A DNA stretch of 64,000 nucleotides from Pseudomonas sp. URMO17WK12:I2 (GTDB lineage: Bacteria > Pseudomonadota > Gammaproteobacteria > Pseudomonadales > Pseudomonadaceae): NCBI RefSeq assembly GCF_003253735.1, contig NZ_QKYW01000001.1:310001-374000 (forward strand), read 5' to 3'. The position numbers and the translations under genes are program-made. Below the pieces are notes generated by a model that saw nothing but the letters and a program-made list of their open reading frames with translations, searched no databases and was not told where the DNA came from. Of the stretch, positions 1 through 9,477 are shown one piece after another; position 1 is the stretch's first letter, and each line of letters opens with the position of its first letter.

Positions 1-1
1 G

Positions 2-448
2 CATATGTCGCAGTTGCCGCCGTTCCTGGTGGCCAATGGCGGGGTGAATTCCGGCTTCATGATCGCCCAGGTGACGGCCGCGGCATTGGCCAGCGAGAAC
101 AAGGCCCTGGCCCATCCGCACAGCGTCGACAGCCTGCCGACTTCGGCCAACCAGGAAGACCACGTGTCCATGGCCCCGGCTGCCGGCAAGCGCCTCTGGG
201 ACATGGCTGCCAACACCCGTGGCGTGCTGGCCGTGGAGTGGCTGGGTGCCTGCCAGGGCCTGGACTTCCGCGAGGGCCTGCAGAGCACGCCAGCGCTGGA
301 GCAGGCGCGCCAGGTGTTGCGCGCCAAGGTGCCGTACTACGTCGAGGACCGTTTCTTCGCCCCGGACATCGCCGTCGCCGACGAACTGCTGGCCGAACGG
401 GTGCTGACGCCGTTGCTGCCGGCCGGCATGTTGCCTTCGGTAGGCTGA
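2..448 (+). CDS. hutH: Histidine ammonia-lyase, C-terminal part (cut by window start)
   Basis: HutH deaminates L-histidine to urocanate, the first step of histidine degradation. Only the last ~148 residues are present; the family is about 510 residues long, so the MIO-forming Ala-Ser-Gly is upstream of the window. The visible part matches the conserved C-terminal half of aromatic amino acid lyases: the stretch [17 protein letters not shown], then [17 protein letters not shown], then [12 protein letters not shown]. The reading frame is open to the first base, so the Met at base 5 is internal and not the start. hutC follows 114 bp downstream on the same strand, which supports the assignment to a histidine-utilisation locus. 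Confidence 0.95.
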   Translation, partial: HMSQLPPFLVANGGVNSGFMIAQVTAAALASENKALAHPHSVDSLPTSANQEDHVSMAPAAGKRLWDMAANTRGVLAVEWLGACQGLDFREGLQSTPALEQARQVLRAKVPYYVEDRFFAPDIAVADELLAERVLTPLLPAGMLPSVG

Positions 449-457
449 GCAGTGCCC

Positions 458-489
458 GGCGGGCTGTTCGCTTCGCTCCTGAGCCCGCC
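458..489. other. Stem-loop between hutH and hutC
   Basis: An 8-bp perfect inverted repeat (GGCGGGCT at 458-465, AGCCCGCC at 482-489) with a 16-nt loop lies just after the hutH stop. No T-tract follows, so it is not a canonical intrinsic terminator. It could attenuate or stabilise the hutH message ahead of hutC. Confidence 0.4.
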
Positions 490-562
490 CTACGCCTAGT
501 GCTGGGAGTGGAGCGTTGCGCTCCGCTATCATCCGCGCACCGGGCATTACCAAGGAGTTGCC

Positions 563-1273
563 GTGACCAGTTCCACCCCGCGCTACAAGGCCATCGAGGA
601 TTTTCTGCTCGAGCGCATCGGCAACGGTGACTACCCGCTGCATCACCAAATTCCCCCAGAAGAGCAGCTAGCCCGGGATTTCTCGGTCAGCCGCATGACC
701 GCCAACAAGGCCATCAACAACCTGGTGCAGCAGGGCTATCTGATCCGCCAGGCGGGCCTGGGCACCTTCGTTACCGACCGCAAGTCCGAGTCGTCACTGC
801 ACGAGGTGATGAACATCGCCGCCGAGGTGCGCGCCCGTGGCCACGCCTACACCAACCGCATCCTGCGCAGCGAAGCGCTGGCCGCCGATGACGAAGTGGC
901 GCTGCGCCTGGGTCTGCGCATCGGCGCCGAGGTGTTTCACAGCATCCTCGTGCACCTGGAAGATGGCGTGCCGATCCAGCTCGAGGATCGCTTCGTCAAT
1001 CCGCGCTGGGTGCCCCATTACCTGAGCAGCGACTTCTCGAAGCAGACCCCCAACGAAGTGCTGGTCGCCAGCTGCCCGATCAGTGACGTGGAGCATGTGG
1101 TCGAGGCCGTGCACGCCGACGCCCGTACCGCGGAATGGCTGGATATAGCTCCGGGCGCTGCCTGCCTGTCGATGATCCGCCGCACCTGGTCGGACGAGCA
1201 CCTGATCAGCTACGTGCGCCTGCTTCACCCGGGCGAACGCTACAAGCTGCGCTCGAGCACCAAGCACCGCTGA
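563..1273 (+). CDS. hutC: Histidine utilization repressor HutC (GntR family, UTRA domain)
   Basis: HutC is a cytoplasmic repressor that binds hut promoters and is released by urocanate. The 236-residue protein has an N-terminal GntR winged helix (about residues 5-72: RYKAIEDFLLERI, then EEQLARDFSVSRMTANKAI, ending in GLGTFV) and a C-terminal UTRA ligand domain (about 92-230) with the typical LEDRFVNPRWVP segment. This length is normal for the family. The start is a GTG at 563, chosen because AAGGAG lies 5 bases upstream (552-557) and the protein begins with the usual short leader. It is the last gene of the locus on this strand and converges on the LysR gene with no gap. I did not recognise a HutC operator in the intergenic region. 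Confidence 0.95.
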   Translation: MTSSTPRYKAIEDFLLERIGNGDYPLHHQIPPEEQLARDFSVSRMTANKAINNLVQQGYLIRQAGLGTFVTDRKSESSLHEVMNIAAEVRARGHAYTNRILRSEALAADDEVALRLGLRIGAEVFHSILVHLEDGVPIQLEDRFVNPRWVPHYLSSDFSKQTPNEVLVASCPISDVEHVVEAVHADARTAEWLDIAPGAACLSMIRRTWSDEHLISYVRLLHPGERYKLRSSTKHR

Positions 1274-2128
1274 TCAGAGGCGAAAATGCTGATGAATGGC
1301 CTGGGCCAACAGCTCCAGGGCTTCGTCGTGCTGCGCCTGGGCCGAGCGCAGGAACACCACCTCGTGCTCGGCCGCTTCGGGTAGCGCCTCGACGATGCGC
1401 ATGGCGCTGCTCATCTTCGCGCGATCCATCAGGGTAATCGCCAACCCCGATTCGACGCAGGCCCTGATGGCCTGGCTGGATGGGCTCTCGAGTACCACCC
1501 GCCAGCTGTGACCCGCCGCTTTCAGCGATTCCAGCATCAGGCTGCGATATGGGCAGTCGGCCGCGTGGATGGCCAGCGGCAGCGTCCCGTTCCATGCCTG
1601 GGGATAGGACGCCGCCGCGACCCATACCGGCGTTGTGGCGACCAGCACCTGGGCCCTGGGCTCGCGCTGCCCCAGCGGCAGGGTGAGCACCGCACCGTGC
1701 AGCTTGCCGGCCAGCACCTGGTCGCGCAGCGTATAGCTGGAGGCGGTCTTCACCTCCAGTACCACATTGGGCCAGGCCGCCGCGAAGATCGGCAGGATGT
1801 CGCGGATCACATGGGCGGCGTACTCGTCGGGTATCCCCAGGCGGATGCGCCCGACCAACCGCGGCCCGTGCAGCTCGGCGAGCACCCGGTCGTGGGTGTT
1901 GAGCAGTTCGCTGGTCGAGTGCAGCAGCCGCTTGCCAAGGGCCGTCAGGCTTACCGACTGGTTGTCACGATCGAACAGGCGGCCACCGGCGACCGTCTCC
2001 AGACGCTGAATATGCACACTGATCGCTGCCGGGCTCTTGTGCAGCAGCTCGGCTGCCGCCTTGAAGCGACCACTGCGCGCCACTGCATGGAAGGTGCGGA
2101 TCAGCTCGATATCGAGTACGGCATTCAT
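1274..2128 (-). CDS. LysR-family transcriptional regulator
   Basis: The 284-residue protein has an N-terminal LysR winged helix-turn-helix (about residues 6-65, with the core RSGRFKAAAELLHKSPAAIS) and a C-terminal substrate-binding domain of the periplasmic-binding-protein fold (about 90-280). It is divergent from the EamA exporter at 2227, with a 98-bp AT-rich gap between them. LysR proteins commonly control the divergently transcribed neighbour, so the exporter is the most likely target; this is inference. The inducer is unknown. No strong ribosome binding site precedes the ATG at 2128, but it gives the standard N-terminus. Confidence 0.9.
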   Translation of the reverse strand: MNAVLDIELIRTFHAVARSGRFKAAAELLHKSPAAISVHIQRLETVAGGRLFDRDNQSVSLTALGKRLLHSTSELLNTHDRVLAELHGPRLVGRIRLGIPDEYAAHVIRDILPIFAAAWPNVVLEVKTASSYTLRDQVLAGKLHGAVLTLPLGQREPRAQVLVATTPVWVAAASYPQAWNGTLPLAIHAADCPYRSLMLESLKAAGHSWRVVLESPSSQAIRACVESGLAITLMDRAKMSSAMRIVEALPEAAEHEVVFLRSAQAQHDEALELLAQAIHQHFRL

Positions 2129-2226
2129 CGTTCAATAATTCCGAACCACTGATTAAATATATTTTGATTTATTAGATTACCCCGCTTTCGTAGCCTGCAC
2201 CTACACCCTTTATCCGGTCATCCCTC
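2129..2226. promoter_or_regulatory. Divergent promoter/operator region of LysR regulator and EamA exporter
   Basis: This 98-bp gap is far more AT-rich than the surroundings, especially 2150-2178 with runs such as TTAAATATATTTTGATTT. It must carry the promoters for both divergent genes and would be the expected place for a LysR box (T-N11-A). I could not fix a single operator or -35/-10 pair. Confidence 0.5.
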
Positions 2227-3192
2227 ATGTCCGTTACCCATACCGCTCGCCTCTGGCCCGTCGCCATTCCCCTGCTGGCTCTCGAAGCGGCCCTGGTGGT
2301 GATCTGGAGTTCAGGCTTCATCGGCGCGCGCTTCTCCATCGACCATGCGCCGGCCATGCTGGTGGTGTTCTGGCGCAGCCTGCTGTTCGCGCTGTTGCTG
2401 TCGCCCTGGGCGCTGCCGCGCCTGCGCCACACCTCGCCTGCCACGCTGCTGCGCCATGCCGGCATCGGTCTGCTGGCGATGGGCGGCTACCTCGCCGGCG
2501 TGGTTCAGGGCATCGCCCTCGGCGTGCCGGCGGGGCTCGCCGCCCTGCTGGCCGACCTGCTGCCCATCGGCGTCGCGCTGCTCAGCGTGCTGGTGCTCCA
2601 GCAGCGCCTGGGCTGGCGCACCTGGCTCGGCCTGATCACCGGCCTGACCGGCGTGGTGCTGGCCACCTCCGATGCACTGGCCTGGGGCGATGCGCCGCTA
2701 TGGGCCTATGGTTTGCCACTGCTGGGGATGCTCTCGCTGGCGGTCGCCACCCTGTGGCAGAAACGCACCAAGGCCGCGGCCTCCCTCGACCTGCTCAGCA
2801 ACCTGTGGCTGCAATGCTGCATCTGCTGCGTGCCGTTCGCGCTGCTGGCCGCCATGGACGGCAGCCTGATGCCGGTGCCCTCAAGCGGCTTCGCCCTGAG
2901 CGTGCTGTGGACGAGTGTTTCCACCATAGGCGGCTACGGCTTGTACTGGCTGTGCCTGAAGCGCTCGACACCGACGCGGGTGGCCAGCGTGCTGTACCTG
3001 AGCCCGGCGCTGACCCTGGTGTGGGCCTGGGCGATGTTCGGCGAGCCGCTGTCCTGGCTGATGGGCCTGGGCACGGTCATTTCGGGGTTGGGGATCTGGC
3101 TGGTGATACGCAACGAACCGAGACAGAACGATGACGGGCGCGCCTCGGCGAACCCGTCATCGACAACCGTCAAAGCAGCTTGTCGAGGGTGA
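2227..3192 (+). CDS. EamA/DMT-family inner-membrane transporter
   Basis: A 321-residue drug/metabolite transporter superfamily protein with about ten hydrophobic segments arranged as two EamA repeats (about residues 15-150 and 165-300). The first repeat opens with the typical VVIWSSGFIGARF motif, and the last segment ends at GLGIWLVIRN. Members export amino acids, metabolites or drugs through the inner membrane; the substrate cannot be read from sequence. It is divergent from the LysR gene at 1274-2128. Its C-terminal 23 bp overlap the 3' end of the convergent paoC gene. Confidence 0.9.
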   Translation: MSVTHTARLWPVAIPLLALEAALVVIWSSGFIGARFSIDHAPAMLVVFWRSLLFALLLSPWALPRLRHTSPATLLRHAGIGLLAMGGYLAGVVQGIALGVPAGLAALLADLLPIGVALLSVLVLQQRLGWRTWLGLITGLTGVVLATSDALAWGDAPLWAYGLPLLGMLSLAVATLWQKRTKAAASLDLLSNLWLQCCICCVPFALLAAMDGSLMPVPSSGFALSVLWTSVSTIGGYGLYWLCLKRSTPTRVASVLYLSPALTLVWAWAMFGEPLSWLMGLGTVISGLGIWLVIRNEPRQNDDGRASANPSSTTVKAACRG

Positions 3193-5361
3193 TCGGCAAC
3201 TGGCGAATGCGCTTGCCGGTAGCGTGGTAGACCGCATTGGCGACCGCCGCGGCAACCCCGACGATACCGATCTCGCCCACGCCCTTGGAGCCCAGCGGGT
3301 TGATGATGCTGTCGTTCTCCTCGACGAAGATCACCTCGATATCGCCGATATCGGCCTGCACCGGCAGGTGATAGTCAGCCAGGTTGTGGTTCATGCAGCG
3401 CCCCAGGCCATGGTCGATCATCGCCTCCTCGTGCAGGGCCATGCCGATACCCCACACCACGCCACCAAGGATCTGGCTGCGTGCGGTTTTCGGGTTGATC
3501 ACCCGGCCCGCGGCGATGGCGCTGACCACCCGGGTAACCCTTACCGTGCCCAGCGCCTCGTCCACCTGCACCTCGACGAACACCGCCGAGTGGCTGGCAC
3601 TGGCGTAGCGCTCGCGCTGCTTGCCAGGCTGCGCCTGCACCTCGACCTCCAGGCTACCGTGCCGAGCGAGTAGCGCGCTCAGCTCGACCGCACGACTGGC
3701 ATCCTCGCCCTGCTGCACGCGGCCAGCGCTGAAACGCAGCGCCGCACCGTCGCTGAACGGCGCTTCCGGCCACTGCCGCGCCGCCTCGCAGAGTTTGTCG
3801 GCCAGGGCCATGCAGGCCTCGCGTACCGCACTGCCCACCGACGACACGGTGAACGAGCCGCCCTGCAATGGCGCCTTGGGCAGGCTGGAGTCACCGAGGC
3901 GAAACTCCACCTGGGACGGCTCCATCCCCAGCACGTCGGCGGCGATCTGGGTCATCACCGTGGCGGTACCCGGGCCGATGTCACAGGTGGCGCTGGCGAC
4001 GATCAGACGGCCATCGGCGGTGAAGCTGGCACGGGCGCTGGCCGGCATCTGCATGGCTTCCCACACGCCAGTGGCCATGCCGTAGCCGATCAACTGGTCG
4101 CCCTCGCGCATGCTGCGCGGCTGCGGGCTGCGCTTGCTCCAGCCAAATGCATCGGCACCCTGCTGGTAGCAGGCGCGCAGCTCCTTGCTGGAATAGGGTT
4201 TGCCTTCGTTCTGGTTGGTTTCGGCGTAGTTGGTCAGGCGCAATTGCACCGGATCGACGCCTGCTGCCCAGGCCAGTTCGTCCATCGCCGACTCCAACGC
4301 ATAAACGCCGGTGGCAGCGCCCGGCGCGCGCATGTCCAGCGGCGTGTACACGTCCAGGGGGGCCAGCCGGTAGGCCAGGCGTACATGGTCGCAGTGGTAG
4401 AGCATTCCCGACCATTCAGCGACGTGCTCGGTGAAGTCTTCGAAGCGCGAGGTCTGGGCGATCACCTCGTGCACCAGGCCCTGCAACTTGCCATTTTCAT
4501 CGGCGCCGAGTTGCAGGTGCTGCACCGCCCGCGGCCGATAGCCGAAGGTGAACATCTGCTGGCGGGTCAGGGTCACGCGTACCGACTGCTGCAGCTTCAA
4601 TGCGGCCATGGCCGCCAGGGGCAGCTGGTACTGCGGGCGCAGGCCGGAGCCGAAGGCGCCGCCGACGAAGGACGACTTGATCCGCACGCGACTTGGTTCG
4701 AGCTTGAGCACCTCGGCCAGGTAACGCTGGCTGTTCTGCGGGCCCTGGGTCTTGTCGTGCACCAGCAGGGCGCCATCGGCCTGGTAGATCACCGTTGAGG
4801 CATGGGGCTCCATGGGGTGGTGATACTCGCAGGGCAACTCGTATTCCAGTTCCAGGCGCACTGGCGCACCGGCAATCACCCCATCGGCGTCGCCACGCGG
4901 CTTGGGCAATTCGGCCGGCGCGGCATGCGCCTCGCTCAGGGCTTCACGCAGATCGGTAGCATGGGGCTGCTGCTCATAGCTGATACGCACCAGCGAGCCG
5001 GCGTGGCGCGCCAGCTCCAGGGTGTCGGCGACCACCAGGGCCACCGGCTGGCCGCTGTAGCGGATACGCTCGTTGAACAGCGGGCGAAATGGCGAGCCGT
5101 CGGCGGCATCGTCGTCTTCGTAGCTCTCGTCGTCCTGGGCCATGGGCGGACGATTCAGATGGCTGAGCACCAGCTTGACACCGGGCAGCGCCAGCGCCGC
5201 CGAGGCGTCGATAGCGGTGATACGGCCACGGGCGATCACGCTGCAGATCACGCTGCCATGCAGCAGGCCGTCGGCCGGGTGCTCGGCAGCGTAGCGTGCC
5301 TGGCCGCTGACTTTCAGCGGACCGTCGACGCGGTCCAGCGGCTTGCCAAGGGTTCGCGCAT

Positions 5362-5365
<4 letters not shown>
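3170..5365 (-). CDS. paoC: Aldehyde/xanthine oxidoreductase, molybdopterin-binding large subunit (PaoC type)
   Basis: This is the molybdenum-cofactor catalytic subunit of a xanthine dehydrogenase-family enzyme that oxidises aldehydes or N-heterocycles. It has 731 residues, with the a/b-hammerhead domain first (about 20-130) and then the molybdopterin-binding domain. The C-terminal segment GSKGVGEIGIVGVAAAV contains the active-site Glu expected in the family, and SSFVGGAFGSG is a cofactor-binding stretch. It overlaps paoB by 4 bases (ATGA), and GAGGAG lies just upstream of its ATG inside paoB, so translation is probably coupled. The order small-medium-large and the cluster set-up match E. coli PaoABC (YagTSR). 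No PaoD/XdhC maturation chaperone gene is adjacent. Substrate is unproven. Confidence 0.93.
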
Positions 5366-6347
<982 letters not shown>

Positions 6348-6351
<4 letters not shown>

Positions 6352-6857
6352 GGGCGCACCGCCTGTTCGGTTTCGGGCAGTGCTTCTTCGATGGCCGCCA
6401 GGATGTTGCTGTGGGCGCCGCAACGGCACAGGTTGCCGCTCATGCGCTCGCGGATATCGGCGGTGTCGCCGACCCGCCCTTCGTTGGCCATACCGACCGC
6501 CGAGCAGATCTGCCCGGGTGTGCAATAGCCGCATTGAAAGGCGTCGTGCTTGACGAAGGCGCGCTGCATGGGATGCAGCTCATCGCCGTTGGCCAGGCCT
6601 TCGATGGTGGTCAGCTCGCGACCGTCGAGCATCACTGCCAGGGTGAGGCAGGCGTTGACCCGCTGCCCGTCCACCAGCACGGTGCAGGCGCCGCATTGGC
6701 CGTGGTCGCAGCCTTTCTTGGTGCCGACCAGGTCGAGCTGTTCACGAAGCAGATCGAGGGCGGTGATCCACGGATACACCTCGACCTGGGTGGGGCTGCC
6801 GTTCAACGACAGGGAAATCGTCCGGAGCTCGGCGCCGGCTGTGATGGTCTCGCTCAT
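6348..6857 (-). CDS. paoA: (2Fe-2S)-binding small subunit (PaoA type, no Tat signal)
   Basis: This small subunit carries two [2Fe-2S] clusters that relay electrons from the molybdenum site. The plant-type cluster ligands are C50, C55, C58 and C70 (KKGCDHGQCGACTV...NAC). The second cluster uses C109, C112, C144 and C146 (QCGYCTPGQIC, NLCRCG). At 169 residues it is shorter than E. coli PaoA and begins directly with MSETITAGAEL. No twin-arginine signal is visible, so the enzyme is probably cytoplasmic rather than periplasmic. GAGGTAG precedes the ATG. It is the first gene of the paoA-paoB-paoC operon. Confidence 0.93.
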
Positions 6858-6963
6858 GGGGCTACCTCGGTTCGCTTGGATGTCTCGTGCATCCGTTCAA
6901 AATCTGAGGTGAGGCCCGCCAAAAACGTTCAGGTTGGATCGCGACCGTAGAGCGGTTCGTTTA
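6858..6963 (-). promoter_or_regulatory. Upstream region of the paoABC operon
   Basis: This holds the ribosome binding site of paoA (GAGGTAG just before the ATG) and by position the operon promoter. No convincing -35/-10 pair or operator could be picked. The repeat-rich segment at 6964-7484 begins immediately beyond it. Confidence 0.4.
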
Positions 6964-7035
6964 AGAACCTGTTCACGATCTTTAGGCGACATTAACGAGA
7001 CTGCTTCAAGGCAAAAGCGGCCACTCGGCGGTTGC

Positions 7036-7058
7036 GTAGGAGCGGCTTTAGCCGCGAG
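7036..7058 (+). repeat. REP element (Pseudomonas type)
   Basis: The sequence GTAGGAGCGGCTTTAGCCGC followed by GAG matches the well-known Pseudomonas repetitive extragenic palindrome with a conserved GTAGGAGC or GTGGGAGC head and a GCGGC-TTTA-GCCGC stem-loop (7042-7055). It is a single REP, not a paired REPIN, as far as I can see. Confidence 0.75.
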
Positions 7059-7089
7059 CTCTTTACGCCTCACATGCGATGCGTGAGCT

Positions 7090-7395
7090 ATGGTTTGCCA
7101 GCATTATCGCGCTGCTCATACGTCCGGTTCCGCTCTGTCGAGCGGGTTTCTTTTGGCATCGCCCGGATGGCCGGCCCCGCCAAAAGAAACCAAAAGGTCT
7201 AGCCCCGACATCCGGCCCCAGCTTCGCTGGGGTTCCCTCGTTCCATCATTGTTCCGGGGGCCGGCCTGGAAGGGCCATCCATGGCCCATCAGGCCTCTCG
7301 CCGCATCCATGCGGCTCGTCCCCCTGCACAATGATTCCACTCGGCCTCCTGAAGGGGCGCTTGGTAGCGCCTGATAATTCTGTGGCATGAGGAGC
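7090..7395 (+). repeat. Large multi-hairpin dispersed repeat, copy R1
   Basis: This is the first of three related non-coding copies in the window (R2 14712-15020 plus, R3 15095-15495 minus). Shared blocks in order are a hairpin built on GCCAAAAGAAA-like arms, CCCGACATCCGG, CCCCAGCTTCGCTGGGG followed by TTCCCTC, GGGCCATCCATGGCCC, the hairpin CTCTCGCCGCATCCATGCGG and CACTCGGCCTCCTGAAGGGG. The shared words and their conserved order identify it. Reading frames inside it are not conserved between copies. Confidence 0.75.
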
Positions 7396-7406
7396 ACCCA
7401 AAAGCC

Positions 7407-7428
7407 AAAGCGGCCGAACGGCCGCTTT
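7407..7428 (-). terminator. Possible rsmJ terminator hairpin
   Basis: A perfect 10-bp inverted repeat, AAAGCGGCCG/CGGCCGCTTT, with a 2-base loop lies 54 bp beyond the rsmJ stop. On the minus strand it is followed by GGCTTTTGGG, a weak T-run, so it may act as an intrinsic terminator. Confidence 0.5.
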
Positions 7429-7481
7429 CGGCACTTTGCAGGCAAAGCGCCGAAACCGAGGCGAACGATCGTGAACAGGCG

Positions 7482-8261
7482 CTAAGGCGTGAGCTTCTTC
7501 AGCGGGTAGATATCGTAGCGGCTGGACTTGCCCTCCAGCGCATAGCCCGGTTTGGCGCCCTCGATGATCGGTGCCTTGCGCGGGCGCTTGACCACCACAC
7601 GGTGGCTGGCAAGCCGCAGAGCGGCCTGGAGCAACGCCGGGGCATCCAGGTCGTCGCCGACGAAGGGCCGGAACAGGCGCATCTCCTTCTTCACCAGGGC
7701 GCTCTTGTCGCGGTGAGGAAACATCGGGTCGAGGTAGATCACTTGCGGCGCCTCGTCCTGCCAAGCACTCATCAGCTCGATGGCGTTGCCCTGCAGCAGG
7801 CGCATACGCGCGACGATACTCGCCACCTCGGCATCCGCCGCCGCCCGCTGCAGGCCGTCTTCGAGCAGTGCGCCGATCAACGGCTGACGCTCGATCAGAT
7901 CCACCTGGCAACCCAGGCTGGCCAACACGAAGGCATCGCGGCCCAGCCCGGCGGTGGCGTCCAGCACCCGCGGGCGAATGCCCTGGGCGATGCCGACGGC
8001 CTTGGCGATCATCTGCCCGGCGCCGCCGCCGAACTGGCGACGGTGTGCGACTGCGCCCTCGACGAAATCCACCCGCACCGGCCCTGGCGCCTGGGGGCCC
8101 AGCTCGACCAGTTGCAGACCGGCCTCACCCAGTTGCAACGCGTACCCGGCCTCTCCCTCGAGAGGTAGGCCAAGGCGCTGCGCCCACTGCTGCGCACTCC
8201 CGTCCAGGTACGGCGTCAGAGCCTCCATGCGGATGCGCGTGTCGGGCTGTATTTCACTCAT
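7482..8261 (-). CDS. rsmJ: 16S rRNA (guanine(1516)-N2)-methyltransferase RsmJ
   Basis: RsmJ methylates G1516 of 16S rRNA using S-adenosylmethionine. The protein is 259 residues from ATG 8261 ([15 protein letters not shown]). A longer upstream reading adds 26 residues with no family support and was rejected. The SAM-binding loop is [19 protein letters not shown], and [13 protein letters not shown] carries the catalytic DPMFP motif typical of this family. The C-terminal [12 protein letters not shown] segment is also characteristic. The stop codon TAG overlaps the end of the repeat element at 6964-7484. It is divergent from the unknown gene at 8372. Confidence 0.95.
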   Translation of the reverse strand: MSEIQPDTRIRMEALTPYLDGSAQQWAQRLGLPLEGEAGYALQLGEAGLQLVELGPQAPGPVRVDFVEGAVAHRRQFGGGAGQMIAKAVGIAQGIRPRVLDATAGLGRDAFVLASLGCQVDLIERQPLIGALLEDGLQRAAADAEVASIVARMRLLQGNAIELMSAWQDEAPQVIYLDPMFPHRDKSALVKKEMRLFRPFVGDDLDAPALLQAALRLASHRVVVKRPRKAPIIEGAKPGYALEGKSSRYDIYPLKKLTP

Positions 8262-8371
8262 TGCAGATAGTCCATCGCTTGGGCGGCAAGATTTGATCGG
8301 CCGGTGGCTCAACTCGGGCCGGCGGCAGCCGATACCCAAGCAAGCGATAGTTTGCCAGAGCCCGCCGTCCG

Positions 8372-8785
8372 ATGTTCGAGGTCATCTCCCATATTCCCGG
8401 TGACACCCGGGTCGCCGCCCAGAAAGCCGGCACGCCGTCGAGCGCCGGCACGGCGCTGTACGACCAGATTCTGCGCAGTGTATTGCGCGACATGGAAAGT
8501 GCCCTGGCAGCCCCCGCAGCGCCGGCCCCGACCACGCCTGCAGACGAAGCGCCCATGCACGGCATGCGCACCCTGGAAGATGTGATGATGCAGCGCCAGT
8601 TCGTCTGCTCGCTGAACGACATCGATACCGCCCTGCCCCTTGAAGAGCTGGCCTTGCAGCAGCAACTGCTGGCGCCCCGCGGTGCAGCCGAGAACGCGGC
8701 GAGCAACCCGTTGCTGCAGGAGTCGCTGGCGCCTTGGGAGCTGCTGATGGGCCGCCTGACCTTGCAACAACGTTTGCAGGGCTGA
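8372..8785 (+). CDS. Hypothetical protein, 137 residues
   Basis: I do not recognise this protein. Codon use is like the neighbours (GC-rich third positions) and the frame fills the space between rsmJ (divergent, start at 8261) and the extensin-like gene (convergent; only 1 bp between stop codons), so it is probably real. It has no signal peptide and no membrane segment. Residues about 45-60 are an Ala/Pro-rich linker. The C-terminal part is helical and Leu/Gln-rich ([13 protein letters not shown], then [13 protein letters not shown]). It looks like a small soluble cytoplasmic protein, perhaps a partner or regulator. No function can be inferred. Confidence 0.75.
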   Translation: MFEVISHIPGDTRVAAQKAGTPSSAGTALYDQILRSVLRDMESALAAPAAPAPTTPADEAPMHGMRTLEDVMMQRQFVCSLNDIDTALPLEELALQQQLLAPRGAAENAASNPLLQESLAPWELLMGRLTLQQRLQG

Positions 8786-8786
8786 C

Positions 8787-9476
8787 TCAGCGGCACATAC
8801 GAAAGCCGCCCATATCCAGGTGAAAGTGATCGCGGTGCGCCGCGTTGTAATCCGGCCCCAGTGTGGTGTTGAAGCTGGAACAGGCCGCCTCTTTTACCTG
8901 CCGCAGAAACAGCGACTTGTCATCCTCGCCCGGCCAGTCGCGCAGCACGCTGATCCGCTGGCCATCGGCCAGGCGAAAGCCGACGATATCGAGGGCATTG
9001 GCCGAGGCATGCTGGCTGCGCCGCTGACTGCCGGCGATGGTGCGGCAGGCGAAGCTGCCGACATGATCGACCTGTACCACACGCTGACCAAAGCGCTGCT
9101 CGGCCGCCGGCTGCAATCCATGGCGTTCGAACAGGGCGAAGGCCGCGGCCACCGGGCAGGTGGCGATAAAGCTGCTGCTCAGGCGCACGTCGCTGCCCTG
9201 CACCCTCACCGTATTGCTCAGCGGGCAATCGGCGGCCGGCGTGCTGTCGGGCAGTGCGACGTAACGCAGCGCCGAGGTATCGAGCACCGTGCGGCATAAC
9301 TCGGCGTCGCCCTGCAAACGGCGCAGCTTGTAGGCAGTCAGCCAGTTGGGCGTATCGCGCAGGTCGAGCGGTGCCCAGGGATTCCAGCGCGGCGGCACGT
9401 CGATCCACTGGCGATACAGCGCCAGCGGGCCGCCGACCACCACGAAGATCAACAGCGCGATCAGGAACTGCCGCAC
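8787..9476 (-). CDS. Extensin-like family protein (membrane-anchored peptidase-fold)
   Basis: A 229-residue protein with the extensin-like C-terminal domain, a fold related to zinc D,D-carboxypeptidases. An N-terminal hydrophobic segment (QFLIALLIFVVVGGPLALY) anchors it, with the rest probably periplasmic. The putative metal-site motifs are present: SQHASANALDIVGF (H..A..D) and HRDHFHLDMG (HxH), plus conserved cysteines (CRTVL, CPLSNTV, CPVAAAF, CRTIAG, CSSF, MCR). The start is GTG 9476, giving the short leader before the membrane helix; AAGGG precedes it inside the upstream gene. It lies one base after the stop codon of the PEP-mutase-family gene, so the two probably form one transcript. Likely role is cell-wall hydrolysis, unproven. 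Confidence 0.85.
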   Translation of the reverse strand: MRQFLIALLIFVVVGGPLALYRQWIDVPPRWNPWAPLDLRDTPNWLTAYKLRRLQGDAELCRTVLDTSALRYVALPDSTPAADCPLSNTVRVQGSDVRLSSSFIATCPVAAAFALFERHGLQPAAEQRFGQRVVQVDHVGSFACRTIAGSQRRSQHASANALDIVGFRLADGQRISVLRDWPGEDDKSLFLRQVKEAACSSFNTTLGPDYNAAHRDHFHLDMGGFRMCR

Positions 9477-9477
9477 G

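Larger units (their letters stand above)
6964..7484. repeat. Composite repeat element bounded by short terminal inverted repeats
   Basis: The left end reads AGAACCTGTTCACGATCTT (6964-6982). The right end, read on the minus strand, is AGCGCCTGTTCACGATCG (7484-7467), giving a shared CCTGTTCACGATC in inverted orientation. The same end sequence bounds a 90-bp element between argJ and secA (30017-30106) and appears at 20399-20434. Inside this copy sit a REP (7036-7058), a copy of the larger multi-hairpin repeat (about 7090-7395) and a hairpin (7407-7428). The right end coincides with the TAG stop of rsmJ. No protein-coding gene is supported in this 521 bp. Confidence 0.65.

Noticed and set aside
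6352..6534. Longer N-terminus for the FAD subunit starting at 6534
   Set aside because: The extra 61 residues are the paoA sequence read in another frame; ATG 6351 gives the family start and an ATGA overlap.
7079..7445. Short frames in the paoA-rsmJ gap
   Set aside because: Same repeat family; no ribosome binding site and no conservation of the translated products between copies.
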